The notes under the pieces were generated by a model, which did no database searches, had not been told where the DNA came from, and saw only the letters and a program-made list of their open reading frames with translations. Made by a program: the position numbers and the translations under genes. Below, one piece after another: positions 7,463 to 15,858 of a stretch of 64,000 nucleotides of DNA. Location: contig NZ_JAGGKI010000005.1 in assembly GCF_017873605.1 (NCBI RefSeq), positions 62,001-126,000 on the forward strand, given 5' to 3'. The DNA comes from Paenibacillus lactis. GTDB taxonomy: Bacteria > Bacillota > Bacilli > Paenibacillales > Paenibacillaceae. How positions within the stretch are numbered: position 1 is the first letter of the stretch; the number at the start of each line of letters is the position of its first letter.

Positions 7463-8161
7463 TTATTCACTCGCCGAGTCAGCTCCGATAATCCGCACCG
7501 ACCCGTCCCGGCATCCAATGATCGCTTGATCGGCCATCCCTAGAAACAAGCCGTGCTCGACCACGCCCGGAATGCCCGTCAGCCGGGCAGCCAGCTCTTC
7601 AGGCTCGGAGATCCGCCCAAAGCTGCAGTCTGCAATATAGTTGCCATTATCCGTCTCATAGACGGCTCCTTCGCGGTCACGGCGGATTTGTACAGAGCAT
7701 CCAAGCTCCTTCAAGGATTGAACGGTCCATTCGTAGGCGAAAGGAATGATTTCGACCGGTAGCGGAAACGCCCCCAGAACGGGCACCTCCTTCGTCTCAT
7801 CGGCAATGATAATCAGCTTGTCGCTGCGGTACGCCGTCATTTTCTCACGCAGCAGCGCTCCTCCTCCGCCCTTGATTAGCCGTAGCATCCCGTCAAGCTC
7901 ATCCGCTCCGTCAATCGTCAAATCCAGTCGGTCGATATCCCGGACCGGGGTGAACGGAATCCCCTGCTGAACCGCGAGCTCCTCGGAAGCCCGAGAGGTC
8001 GCTACAGCTTGGATATCGAGCCCCGCCCGGACCATTTCCCCGATTTTGAGAATGGCGTAATAAGCCGTTGAACCGGTTCCGAGACCGACCTTCATCCCGC
8101 TTTGGACATAACCGGCAGCACGCTCCGCCGCAATTTGCTTCATATTGTATTCCGTGTTCAT
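7463..8161 (-). CDS. rpiA: Ribose-5-phosphate isomerase A
   Basis: 232 aa. Interconverts ribose-5-phosphate and ribulose-5-phosphate in the non-oxidative pentose phosphate pathway. Family motifs are all present: GLGTGSTAYY near residue 26, TIDGADELD near residue 82, and KGGGGALLREK near residue 95, holding the catalytic Asp/Glu/Lys set. Start ATG 8161 follows AAGGTGAG. It would take up ribose-5-phosphate made by the ribokinase at 57205, although the genes are far apart. Confidence 0.95.
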   Translation of the reverse strand: MNTEYNMKQIAAERAAGYVQSGMKVGLGTGSTAYYAILKIGEMVRAGLDIQAVATSRASEELAVQQGIPFTPVRDIDRLDLTIDGADELDGMLRLIKGGGGALLREKMTAYRSDKLIIIADETKEVPVLGAFPLPVEIIPFAYEWTVQSLKELGCSVQIRRDREGAVYETDNGNYIADCSFGRISEPEELAARLTGIPGVVEHGLFLGMADQAIIGCRDGSVRIIGADSASE

Positions 8162-8250
8162 ACCGTGATCTCACCTTTCTACATCATGGTGCAACCCATG
8201 CTATAATATTCAATTATACCGACTTATTTCGTTCAACACGGAGGTTGAAT

Positions 8251-8448
8251 ATGCGAACCGAGAATCAGATCAAGTCCAAGCTCAATGAGCTTACCATGCA
8301 AAAAAAACTGCTGCACGCCCGTATTGCACAGCTGGACGAGAGCAGTCCGCAGCGCGCTGCCCTAGTTCAACAGGAGGCCCGCCTCGACGATATGATGATC
8401 ATGCTGGAATGGGTGCTGAACGAGCCGGAAGGCTCCTACCATATGTAA
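8251..8448 (+). CDS. Small coiled-coil protein, unknown function
   Basis: 65 aa, ATG at 8251 six bases after GGAGGTT. The sequence is almost all helical with heptad-like spacing (IKSKLNELTMQKKLLHARIAQLDE, then LVQQEARLDDMMIMLEWVL), so a short coiled-coil hairpin is likely. The frame stays open further upstream, but the ribosome binding site and composition fix this start. A TATAAT at 8202-8207 probably belongs to its promoter. Homologues in Bacillales are uncharacterised. Confidence 0.7.
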   Translation: MRTENQIKSKLNELTMQKKLLHARIAQLDESSPQRAALVQQEARLDDMMIMLEWVLNEPEGSYHM

Positions 8449-8470
8449 TCAAGTATACCGAAATAACGAG

Positions 8471-8490
8471 AGGGGCGCCTTGGCGCCCCT
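8471..8490. terminator. Bidirectional hairpin between convergent genes
   Basis: AGGGGCGCC (8471-8479) and GGCGCCCCT (8482-8490) lie between the convergent genes ending at 8448 and 8495; no strong T-run on either side. Confidence 0.55.
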
Positions 8491-8494
8491 GCCC

Positions 8495-9070
8495 TTATAT
8501 TTGAGCCTCCTTCTCCCGCGTGAAGCGTTCGAGCCAGTTCTCATAGAGCTCGGCGTTCTCGGGAGAATAACACACAAAGTCAATCCGCTCCAGCCGGTTA
8601 TCCGGAAGGTCCTCCTCCAGCAGCTTCGTAACAGCCGTGAGGGCAACATCGCAGGCCGGGGCTTTCGGGTATTCATAGATGCCGGTGCTGATATTAGGAA
8701 AGGCGATGCTTCGTGCGCCTACCTCAATGGCAAGCAGAAGACTGTTTCGGTAGCATTCCGCAAGCGTGTGCTCCTCGCGGCGCCCGCCTCCTTCCCAGAT
8801 CGGGCCGACGGTGTGAATGATATGCTGTGCAGCCAAGCGCCCCGCACCTGTAATAACGGCGTTGCCGGGCGGGCACCCGCCCTGCTGCTTGCGAATCTCC
8901 ATGCACTGTTCCATAATTTCGGGTCCGCCGGCACTGTGAATTGCACCGTCGACCCCTTTTCCGCCCAGCAATCCCGAATTTGCCGCATTTACGATAATGT
9001 CGCCCGTCCATGTCGTAATATCGCCTATAATGACGGAGACCGATGTCCTTCCGATTTTAAATGTTTTCAT
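8495..9070 (-). CDS. Macrodomain protein, O-acetyl-ADP-ribose deacetylase type
   Basis: 191 aa, a single macrodomain. GDITTWTGDIIVNAAN carries the ADP-ribose-binding Asp and the NAAN loop, GGKGVDGAIHSAGGP the glycine-rich loop, and FPNISTGIYEYP the phosphate-binding ISTGxY loop. Members remove O-acetyl-ADP-ribose or mono-ADP-ribose from acidic residues. AAAGGAG precedes the ATG at 9070. It is one of several ADP-ribose-related proteins here, with the two ARH genes near 60 kb and a NUDIX at 54.6 kb, though not physically linked to them. Confidence 0.92.
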   Translation of the reverse strand: MKTFKIGRTSVSVIIGDITTWTGDIIVNAANSGLLGGKGVDGAIHSAGGPEIMEQCMEIRKQQGGCPPGNAVITGAGRLAAQHIIHTVGPIWEGGGRREEHTLAECYRNSLLLAIEVGARSIAFPNISTGIYEYPKAPACDVALTAVTKLLEEDLPDNRLERIDFVCYSPENAELYENWLERFTREKEAQI

Positions 9071-9150
9071 TCGGAAAATCTCCTTTCGGTCTTTTAACCC
9101 TTTATTACCCCGCCTGAGGGGCGGTTGACCCTGAATGCCCCGGCTTGGTG

Positions 9151-9570
9151 TTATCTTTTTTTGGCGACCGCCGTTAGCCGTTCGGTCAGCCGGATCTCAT
9201 CCTGGCCCTGGAGCGCTTCCTCAACCGTCCGGTAGAACCGGAGCGTCCCCCGGTCCCGCGCGGCTTTCAGATGGGAGAGAAATACATCCCCCGCCTCCTC
9301 CAGCTTCAGATCCTCGGCTTTATGCCGAACCCGGCATAAGTACACCTTCATGGGACCTTGAGGATCCTCATATTCCATAACGCCGATCGGTGTCAGGGTC
9401 CGTTCATCCTCCCTCGTGAATTGGGGTGTCTTATAAACGGTATATTCCGAAGCCGGCGGAGGAATGTATGCTTCCCGCTTTTTATCTGCGATCAATCTGG
9501 AATTCATGAACGCAAGATAACCTGCTGCCGCAAATAAAATTACGGCCGCAGCAATGGCAATATTCATCAT
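9151..9570 (-). CDS. Single-pass membrane protein, unknown
   Basis: 139 aa from the ATG at 9570; an adjacent ATG follows at 9567 and AGGAG is 8-11 bases upstream. An N-terminal transmembrane helix (NIAIAAAVILFAAAGYLAFM) is followed by a charged domain (EYTVYKTPQFTREDERTL, VEEALQGQDEIRLTERL). No family is recognised. It lies 63 bases after the TraX-like gene on the same strand, and the two may form one transcript. Confidence 0.6.
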   Translation of the reverse strand: MMNIAIAAAVILFAAAGYLAFMNSRLIADKKREAYIPPPASEYTVYKTPQFTREDERTLTPIGVMEYEDPQGPMKVYLCRVRHKAEDLKLEEAGDVFLSHLKAARDRGTLRFYRTVEEALQGQDEIRLTERLTAVAKKR

Positions 9571-9634
9571 CAATAAAGCCTCTCCTTCTAATGGTTCGTA
9601 TCGATCCACTCCTCTGGGGCGACCGTGCGTCGAT

Positions 9635-10258
9635 CTACATGAAAATCCGCATTACTGCGATGACGAGCAGATGCAGCGGATAAAAGGAACGCCACACCCA
9701 GCGGCTTACCCGGACGGTTTCAAGCTTTCTCCAAATCTGCGGACCATAAGTAATAAGCACTGTAGGAATAACGCTCCACATTTGAAGCTCCCAGTTGTTG
9801 ACGAACAGGAACAGCAGATTCAGCAGCATATGAAGCGGGGCGAGCCAGCTCGGCTTCGCATATCGAAAGATGAGAATCAGCATGAGTCCATAAGCACCGT
9901 AATCAAATGGAAGATCATTCAAGAGCGTGCATGCGGCTATGATGAGCATCGACGACAGTATCCACGATTTCGAGCGTTCCAGCAGATAGAGCACCAGTGC
10001 CCCAACAAACAGCGTAACGACCACGTTCAAGCCTCGGGTATCAAGCGCCAGCTGATAGGGGATTTGGGATATAACCGCAATAACGGCAAGTCGCAGCATG
10101 TAACGCGGTCTCGAGGAGGTATAACGATGCCCTTGAACCAGGGCGTAAGCGTAGATGGGAAAGGCGATGCGTCCGATGATCCGCCAAAATTCCTGATTCG
10201 GATAAAATACGAGCCCCACATGATCAATCAGCATCGTCAGCATAGCGATCCATTGCAT
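9635..10258 (-). CDS. TraX-family membrane protein
   Basis: 207 aa, strongly hydrophobic with about six or seven membrane segments. The N-terminal MQWIAMLTMLIDHVG and GRIAFPIYAYALVQGHRYT are the hallmark of the TraX family, acyltransferase-3-related proteins named after the F-plasmid pilin acetylase. Chromosomal copies in Firmicutes are of unknown function. ATG 10258 is chosen over the GTG at 10261; both follow GGAGGAGGG. Confidence 0.85.
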   Translation of the reverse strand: MQWIAMLTMLIDHVGLVFYPNQEFWRIIGRIAFPIYAYALVQGHRYTSSRPRYMLRLAVIAVISQIPYQLALDTRGLNVVVTLFVGALVLYLLERSKSWILSSMLIIAACTLLNDLPFDYGAYGLMLILIFRYAKPSWLAPLHMLLNLLFLFVNNWELQMWSVIPTVLITYGPQIWRKLETVRVSRWVWRSFYPLHLLVIAVMRIFM

Positions 10259-10321
10259 CACGGCCCTCCTCCTTTGTACAGCTTTCGAGTACGCTATGTA
10301 TTTTCGGAACCCAGCATATCT

Positions 10322-10350
10322 ATTATCGGTTGCTTTGGGGACGGTTGCAA
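10322..10350 (-). promoter_or_regulatory. Sigma-A-type promoter for the TraX-like gene
   Basis: Reading the minus strand, TTGCAA (10350-10345), 17 nt, GATAAT (10327-10322), about 65 bases before the start. The rest of the 10259-10560 gap holds only this and the terminator at 10481. Confidence 0.55.
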
Positions 10351-10480
10351 GTAGCGTTGAGGCTTGCCGAGTAAAACCTGATCATGCTGCCCGGAACTGC
10401 GGGGCTGCTGCAGCGAGATCCTCTGCTGAGGTGTATGCCAAGAAGGTCAGCCTAATGATCCGGCGAACGGGCTTTCAGCA

Positions 10481-10514
10481 TTTAAAAAAACCACCCGGCT
10501 GATGTGCCGGATGG
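10481..10514 (-). terminator. Intrinsic terminator of the GDPD-MFS operon
   Basis: CCACCCGGC (10491-10499) pairs with GCCGGATGG (10506-10514), one G-U pair on the minus strand, followed there by seven T. Confidence 0.8.
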
Positions 10515-10560
10515 CTGCAATATCCCTTATTCATGGGAGAAGATTCAGGACTTCGTACGC

Positions 10561-11769
10561 TTACGGCGCCCCGGCCGAAGCCGCTTGCGGCTTGTTATGG
10601 CTCGATGACTCGGGATGGCGGATCATCAGGACGCAGATGAGCGCCAGCAGCATGCTGCCCGCCGCACAATAGAACAATATCGAATAGCCCATGCCGTCGA
10701 TCAGCTTGCCGAGGAGAGGCGGCGAGGATATGGCGGCAAGTGAAGATACAAGATAGTACATCCCCGTTCTCGTGCCGATGCTATCCTCCGAGCCGGTAGA
10801 AACAACGAACGGGTAGGAATTGATGTTGATGCACGCCCAGAACAATCCTCCCACGGTCAGCAGGATCCGCAGCACAAGCAGCGACTCGATCAGCGGCACG
10901 AGGGAGAATACAATAAGCAATCCCAGGACGCCTATGCTGATAACACGCTTCTTCCCGAACCTGCTGCCGAGCCATCCGCTGGGAATCGCGAACAGCACAA
11001 ACGCCAGCGAGAAGAAGGTCAAGGAAAAGGACGCCTGTGACTCCGTCAGTCCCATTTCATTTTTACCGTACAGGGTAAACAGCGTCTCTACGCCTTGATA
11101 GGCAACAAACCAGAAGAAGATGGCAGCAAGCAGAAGCGCCGTCGTACGATTCAGCTGTTTCTTGAAGGATACCGCGGACTTGGCTTCCGTCTGGGCTTGA
11201 TAACCTGGAGCATCTCTCCGTTCTTTAATAAACACCGTCAAGATAAGAAGGGACGCCAAGGTGACGACTGCGGCGGCGATGAATGGCAGCGACGGATGGG
11301 CATTATAGAGAATGGATCCGGCACCGAATGCCAGTATCGAACCGACGCCTCCCATGAAGTTAATGATCCCGTTGGCGCGCGTACGGCGTCGCTCTTCCGT
11401 AATATCGGGCATCAAGGATACGGTTGGCGAGCGGTACAAGCTCATGGCGAGGTTCATCAGCACCATGAACAGGAGCAGCGTCGCCAGTCCGTTATGAAAG
11501 GGGATGATTGCCGTAAACAATGCGCCAAGCGGCATCCCGATCAGCAGATAAGGCATCCTTCTTCCGAACCTTGTATGCGTCCGGTCACTCCGACTTCCGA
11601 TCCATGGCTGCAAAAATAAGGCAAAGTAATTGTCGATTGTCATGAAAAAACCGATCAACGCGACACTGGAGATGTACCGCTCCAGAAAATAAGGCACAAA
11701 AGCGTTATACAGTGCCCAGGTGATGCTAATGCTGAAAAAACCGAAGCCCAGCAGCCATGTTTTTCTCAA
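10561..11769 (-). CDS. MFS transporter (GPH/SLC45-like)
   Basis: 402 aa, twelve predicted membrane segments. The loop-2 signature GSRSDRTHTRFGRRMPYLL is typical of glycoside-pentoside-hexuronide/SLC45-like carriers, and IKERRDAPGY marks the central loop. Start TTG 11769 follows GGGAG by 9 bases. It begins 5 bases after the stop of the glycerophosphodiesterase gene, so the two form an operon and this carrier may import or export the phosphodiesterase's substrate or product; that pairing is inference. Confidence 0.85.
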   Translation of the reverse strand: MRKTWLLGFGFFSISITWALYNAFVPYFLERYISSVALIGFFMTIDNYFALFLQPWIGSRSDRTHTRFGRRMPYLLIGMPLGALFTAIIPFHNGLATLLLFMVLMNLAMSLYRSPTVSLMPDITEERRRTRANGIINFMGGVGSILAFGAGSILYNAHPSLPFIAAAVVTLASLLILTVFIKERRDAPGYQAQTEAKSAVSFKKQLNRTTALLLAAIFFWFVAYQGVETLFTLYGKNEMGLTESQASFSLTFFSLAFVLFAIPSGWLGSRFGKKRVISIGVLGLLIVFSLVPLIESLLVLRILLTVGGLFWACININSYPFVVSTGSEDSIGTRTGMYYLVSSLAAISSPPLLGKLIDGMGYSILFYCAAGSMLLALICVLMIRHPESSSHNKPQAASAGAP

Positions 11770-11773
11770 AAGC

Positions 11774-12511
11774 TCACACTCCCTTAGTCTGCAGCAATCC
11801 GGAGAGCACGTCCGGATAATCGGTAATAATGCCGGCTACTCCGGCTTCAATCAATGATTTCATCTCGTTCTCGTCGTTAACGGTAAACGGATGGTATACG
11901 ACGCCGTTCCGTTGTGCTTCCGCCACCCATTCAGGAAGAACAGCCTTCTTGTAGGCATGAAGCGCATCGGCTTGAATGCGCTTGGCGTATTCCCAAGGCT
12001 CGTACAAGCCTTCCATATATAAAATGCCCGTCCGGATCTCCGAATCCACGCGCTTGCAATGAAGGAGCGAATAGTGATTGAAGCTGGATATGACGATACG
12101 ATCGCCCATCTTAAATTGGTTGACCGCCTCGATCACCTTTTCCTCGAGACCCGGATACGGTACCGAGCTGTTCTTCAGCTCGATATTGACGATCGTGCCG
12201 CGGCTTTGGGTAAGCTCGAGCAGCTCCTCCAGCAGCGGAATGCGCTCCCCTTGGAATGCCTCACCGAACCATCCGCCTGCGTCCAGCTTCGACAGCTCCT
12301 CGTAGGTGTAATCCTTAACGAATCCTTCCGCTCCGGCGGTACGCTTCAGCGTCTCGTCATGGATGAGGACGAGTCTTCCATCCTTCGTCATCTGTACATC
12401 GGTCTCAATGCCGGTGGCACCAAGCTCCAGGCTTTTTTCAAAAGCCGCCATCGTATTTTCCGGGCAGACTGCCGAAGCCCCGCGATGGGCAAAATTGATT
12501 AATTGCGGCAT
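11774..12511 (-). CDS. Glycerophosphodiester phosphodiesterase
   Basis: 245 aa. Hydrolyses glycerophosphodiesters to glycerol-3-phosphate and an alcohol. The catalytic HRG with ENT (FAHRGASAVCPENTMAAF) is at the N-terminus, the metal-binding ExD follows (GIETDVQMTKDGRLV), then IHDETLKRT; VNIELK and the C-terminal ITDYP complete the GDPD barrel. Start ATG 12511 is preceded by AAGGA and AGGAGG and brings the N-terminus into line with the family; in-frame ATGs at 12550 and 12568 are less likely. No signal peptide, so cytoplasmic. Its product could feed GlpD at 31.2 kb. Confidence 0.92.
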   Translation of the reverse strand: MPQLINFAHRGASAVCPENTMAAFEKSLELGATGIETDVQMTKDGRLVLIHDETLKRTAGAEGFVKDYTYEELSKLDAGGWFGEAFQGERIPLLEELLELTQSRGTIVNIELKNSSVPYPGLEEKVIEAVNQFKMGDRIVISSFNHYSLLHCKRVDSEIRTGILYMEGLYEPWEYAKRIQADALHAYKKAVLPEWVAEAQRNGVVYHPFTVNDENEMKSLIEAGVAGIITDYPDVLSGLLQTKGV

Positions 12512-12652
12512 GTTTTCCTTCGCCTCCTGAATGGTATAAAAGTTTGTCATTTTAACTATAGCTCGCAATTGTTAGAACTATGTTATCCCTCTTCTCATAT
12601 TCCACAAGAAATGGGAAATCCCTGTCATGAAAGCGATTTATTTTATTTGGGA

Positions 12653-12693
12653 TTGACGTCAAACGAATGTCATACATATAATTGTTAAGACAA
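12653..12693 (+). promoter_or_regulatory. Promoter with palindromic operator for the MarR-MFS operon
   Basis: TTGACG (12653-12658), 18 nt, TATAAT (12677-12682). The inverted repeat TTGTTAAGACAA (12682-12693) overlaps the end of the -10 box, a position suited to autorepression by the MarR protein encoded next. Confidence 0.6.
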
Positions 12694-12712
12694 CTATTTT
12701 TGAAAGCGTGAA

Positions 12713-13204
12713 ATGAAAGGTGTGACTTGTTTCTTGAAAAAACCTGCCTCCACTCCCTCCATCGGCTTTTACCTCGGCTACACCTATCGGCGGGCCTCCC
12801 AATGGTTCGGTCATGCTTTGAAGCCGTATGACATAACGCCCGAGCAGTGGCTCGTCCTGTATCGCATTTGGGAGCATGAAGGGCTGAATCAGAAAGAGGT
12901 CGCGGCGAAGGCCGATAAGGATCAGCCTACGACGACCCGGATTTTGGATTTGCTCGAGAAGAAGGGCTATACGCGAAAGACAGTCTCACCGCATGACCGC
13001 AGAGCTTTCCAGCTGTATCTGACCGAAACCGGCAAGCAATTGATTGACGCTACGGCGGAGATCGAACGCGAGTGCGGCCGGCAGATCATCGAAGGAATCG
13101 ACAGCCGGCAGCTGGAGCTATTCTGGGATACGCTCTCACGCATCAATGATAATCTTCAACATCTACAGAACAACAGGAGAGATAGCCTACATGAACCCGA
13201 ATAA
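12713..13204 (+). CDS. MarR-family transcriptional regulator
   Basis: 163 aa if started at ATG 12713; a TTG at 12734, 6-10 bases after AAAGGTG, would give 156 aa and may be the true start. The winged-helix segment is GLNQKEVAAKADKDQPTTTRILDLLEKKGYTRKT with the wing SPHDRRAFQLYLTETG. It probably represses its own promoter and the transporter gene it overlaps by 14 bases; such MarR-MFS pairs usually respond to a toxic compound exported by the pump. Confidence 0.85.
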   Translation: MKGVTCFLKKPASTPSIGFYLGYTYRRASQWFGHALKPYDITPEQWLVLYRIWEHEGLNQKEVAAKADKDQPTTTRILDLLEKKGYTRKTVSPHDRRAFQLYLTETGKQLIDATAEIERECGRQIIEGIDSRQLELFWDTLSRINDNLQHLQNNRRDSLHEPE

Positions 13205-14420
13205 CAACCCGAAACAACCATTATGGACCAAAGAATTCATTACCCTGATGGTCAGCAACCTGTTCCTGTTCCTGACCCTGCAGATGATGCTGACCACGCT
13301 GCCCGCATATGCGCAGGATGCCTTTACGGCCAGCCCGCTTCAGGTCAGCCTCATTACAAGTCTATTTGCATTCAGTGCGATTCTATCAAGATTCGTCTCA
13401 AGCAAAGCTTTGGAGAAAGGCAAGCTCCGGCTTCTGCTGTATGTCGGCCTTGTCATCTCCTTGGCGGCAACCCTTGGTTATTATTGGGCCACCGGTATCG
13501 TCTTTTTGCTCATGATGCGCATCCTGTTCGGGATCGGCTTCGGCATGACGAGCACCTCGTTCCCGACGATGGCATCCAACGTGATCCCGCCCAAACGGAT
13601 GGGCGAAGGCATGGGGTATTTCGGTCTATCGACGACGCTGGCCATGTCCATCGGTCCGATGATCGGACTTACGATGCTTCAGGACGGAGGCTTTACGCCG
13701 CTCGTGATGCTTACCGTGCTGATTAATATTCTGATCTTCCCGCTGGCCTTCATCCTGTTATCCAAGAAACCGAAGGCGGAGGCCTCGCCGGTGTCTAAGG
13801 CGCAGGCGGATGATATGCCGACCGGATTTAACCGCAAACTGATCCTCCCGAGCGTACTGAACTTTTTAATGTCGATTACGTACGGCGGAATGCTCAGCTT
13901 TATGGCGTTATATGGCCATGAGGCCCATCTCAGCAATCCCCAATACTTCTTTCTGTTCAATGCGCTGGCCATCATTCTCGTTCGCCCGTTCTCCGGCAAA
14001 ATTTATGATCGCTACGGGCATAAAGCGCTGATGGTTCCGGCTGCCATTCTTATGATTGCAGGCCTGCTGCTGCTGACCTTTGCCACTTCAACGGGTTCGC
14101 TGCTGCTGTCGGCACTATGCTACGGCCTGGGCTACGGAGCAATGCAGCCATCGATTCAGACCTGGATGATCCAGGAGGTTCATCCGAAGCAGCGCGGCAT
14201 GGCTAACGGCATGTTCTTCAACTCGCTCGACTTCGGCGTAGCGGTCGGCTCGATTGTGCTGGGGTCGATTGCCAAGGCAACATCCTACGGCATGATGTAC
14301 CGGTTCTCTGCCATCTCGTTGGTGCTGCTTATCGTGATATATGGCATCATGAAGCTGGTGCGGGGGACTGCGGCAGCTCCTCCTGCCTTAAACGAGTCGA
14401 ATCAGAGCGCTGCCGGATAA
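13191..14420 (+). CDS. MFS drug-efflux-type transporter
   Basis: 409 aa with twelve hydrophobic segments. MRILFGIGFGMTSTSFPTMASNVIPPKRMGEGMG contains the motif C/antiporter-like region, and SGKIYDRYGHKALM is the second-half loop motif. Start ATG 13191 follows AGGAG by 10 bases and overlaps the marR stop, so translation is coupled. Homologues are DHA1-type exporters; the substrate is unknown. Confidence 0.88.
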   Translation: MNPNNNPKQPLWTKEFITLMVSNLFLFLTLQMMLTTLPAYAQDAFTASPLQVSLITSLFAFSAILSRFVSSKALEKGKLRLLLYVGLVISLAATLGYYWATGIVFLLMMRILFGIGFGMTSTSFPTMASNVIPPKRMGEGMGYFGLSTTLAMSIGPMIGLTMLQDGGFTPLVMLTVLINILIFPLAFILLSKKPKAEASPVSKAQADDMPTGFNRKLILPSVLNFLMSITYGGMLSFMALYGHEAHLSNPQYFFLFNALAIILVRPFSGKIYDRYGHKALMVPAAILMIAGLLLLTFATSTGSLLLSALCYGLGYGAMQPSIQTWMIQEVHPKQRGMANGMFFNSLDFGVAVGSIVLGSIAKATSYGMMYRFSAISLVLLIVIYGIMKLVRGTAAAPPALNESNQSAAG

Positions 14421-14452
14421 CTCGCCCTGCAGCTCTTTCATGTGCATAAAAG

Positions 14453-14497
14453 AAAAAAAGGTCTTGTCCACTCACTTGTGGACAAGACCTTTTTTCT
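14453..14497. terminator. Bidirectional intrinsic terminator between two MFS genes
   Basis: A 14-bp stem (14458-14471 with 14478-14491) is flanked by A-rich and T-rich runs on both sides. It serves the plus-strand gene ending at 14420 and the minus-strand gene whose stop codon lies in the loop. Confidence 0.9.
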
Positions 14498-15752
14498 TAA
14501 TTCCCTTCGGCTTCTTGAATTCCACCCGATAGGATCCGCCCCCCGGATCATCCTTCTTGGCTTCGGGTTTCACGGCAAACAGCGTAAGCAATCCGCCTAC
14601 CGCAGCGATGGCTGCAAGCGTGCCGAACATGACCCCGTGATGCGTTCCCAGCAGCAAGGAGACGACGGGCGGTCCCAGCGATACGCCGATAAACCGCATG
14701 CTGCTGTATAGCGACGTGATCGTTCCCCGCTGCTCCTTGTCAACCCCCTCGGTCAGCAGGGTATCCATACATGGGAGAACCATTCCGATCCCGATTCCGC
14801 CGATGGTCATCATGCCGATCACGAAATAGATCTGATCGCTGAATCCGATCACGAGCAGCGAAGCCGTTAAGAGACACATTCCGGCAAACCCCGTCCACTT
14901 CATCCCTCGTTTGTTTTTTCCGGTGAATTTCCCTGCCAAGTAGGAAGCCAAACACAACAGGGCAAGAGGGATGGCAAGCACCAAGCCTTTAACGACTCCC
15001 TGCAGGCGGTATGTGCTTTCCAGCGTCTCGGATAAATAGAACAGCATGCCAAACACGCCAAACATGGCAATGCCTCCGATCGCAAATATGGCATACATCC
15101 ACCGTCCCTTCTCGCGAAGCACCTCACGGGTTGTCTTTAGAAACTCGCCGAGGGATCGCTCATCATGATTATCTCCCTTGGGCGCCTTCACCAGAAAGAT
15201 GACGAGCACCAACGAGATCAAACACAGGACCGGAATGGCGATAAACGGCAGAAACCAAAGAAAGCTACCTAGCAGCGCCCCTAGGATTGGACTTATAACC
15301 TTGCCGAACGTATTGGATGTTTCGATAATACCCAAGCTTTTACTGACCTTCTCTTCGTCATTGAACATATCGCTGACCAGCGGAATCACGATCGGAAATG
15401 CGCCCGCCGCACCGATTCCCTGAAGAAACCGGCCAGCCAGAATAACATAATAAGATGTCGTTCCCGCGAGCAGCCATGCTGCCACGGCAGAGACCGCTCC
15501 GCCCGCCGCCGCAATGATTAAACTCGGTATGATGATCTTCTTGCGCCCGAACCGGTCCGATAAATAGCCTGCGATCGGAATCAGCAAAATGGCTACCACG
15601 GCATAAACCGTAATCAGCATGCTAACTTGAAAGGAGCTTATTCCCAGGACTTTAGATATTTGCGGCAAAATGGGAATCAGCATGGAGTTGCCGAGCGTCA
15701 TAATGAGCGGTATGGAAGCAAGCGCAACCAGGTCCCATTTTTTACTTTCCAT
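14472..15752 (-). CDS. MFS transporter, DHA1 family
   Basis: 426 aa, twelve membrane segments. GYLSDRFGRKKIIIPSLI is the MFS motif A, GRFLQGIGAAGAFPIV the motif C region of drug:H+ antiporters, and the second half repeats the pattern. It resembles Bacillus YmfD-like exporters, but the substrate cannot be inferred. AAGGTGG precedes the ATG. Oddly, the last codons (KKGLVHK) are encoded by the arm of the shared terminator and the stop codon lies in its loop. Confidence 0.87.
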   Translation of the reverse strand: MESKKWDLVALASIPLIMTLGNSMLIPILPQISKVLGISSFQVSMLITVYAVVAILLIPIAGYLSDRFGRKKIIIPSLIIAAAGGAVSAVAAWLLAGTTSYYVILAGRFLQGIGAAGAFPIVIPLVSDMFNDEEKVSKSLGIIETSNTFGKVISPILGALLGSFLWFLPFIAIPVLCLISLVLVIFLVKAPKGDNHDERSLGEFLKTTREVLREKGRWMYAIFAIGGIAMFGVFGMLFYLSETLESTYRLQGVVKGLVLAIPLALLCLASYLAGKFTGKNKRGMKWTGFAGMCLLTASLLVIGFSDQIYFVIGMMTIGGIGIGMVLPCMDTLLTEGVDKEQRGTITSLYSSMRFIGVSLGPPVVSLLLGTHHGVMFGTLAAIAAVGGLLTLFAVKPEAKKDDPGGGSYRVEFKKPKGIKKKGLVHK

Positions 15753-15858
15753 GAGAAGACCACCTTTATGTTATCAGTATCCATATTGTAGGTTCTTTCG
15801 CCTAGAATATGCATCCGATCAAGGTGGTCGATTTTACCCGAATAAATTATGGTACTGC

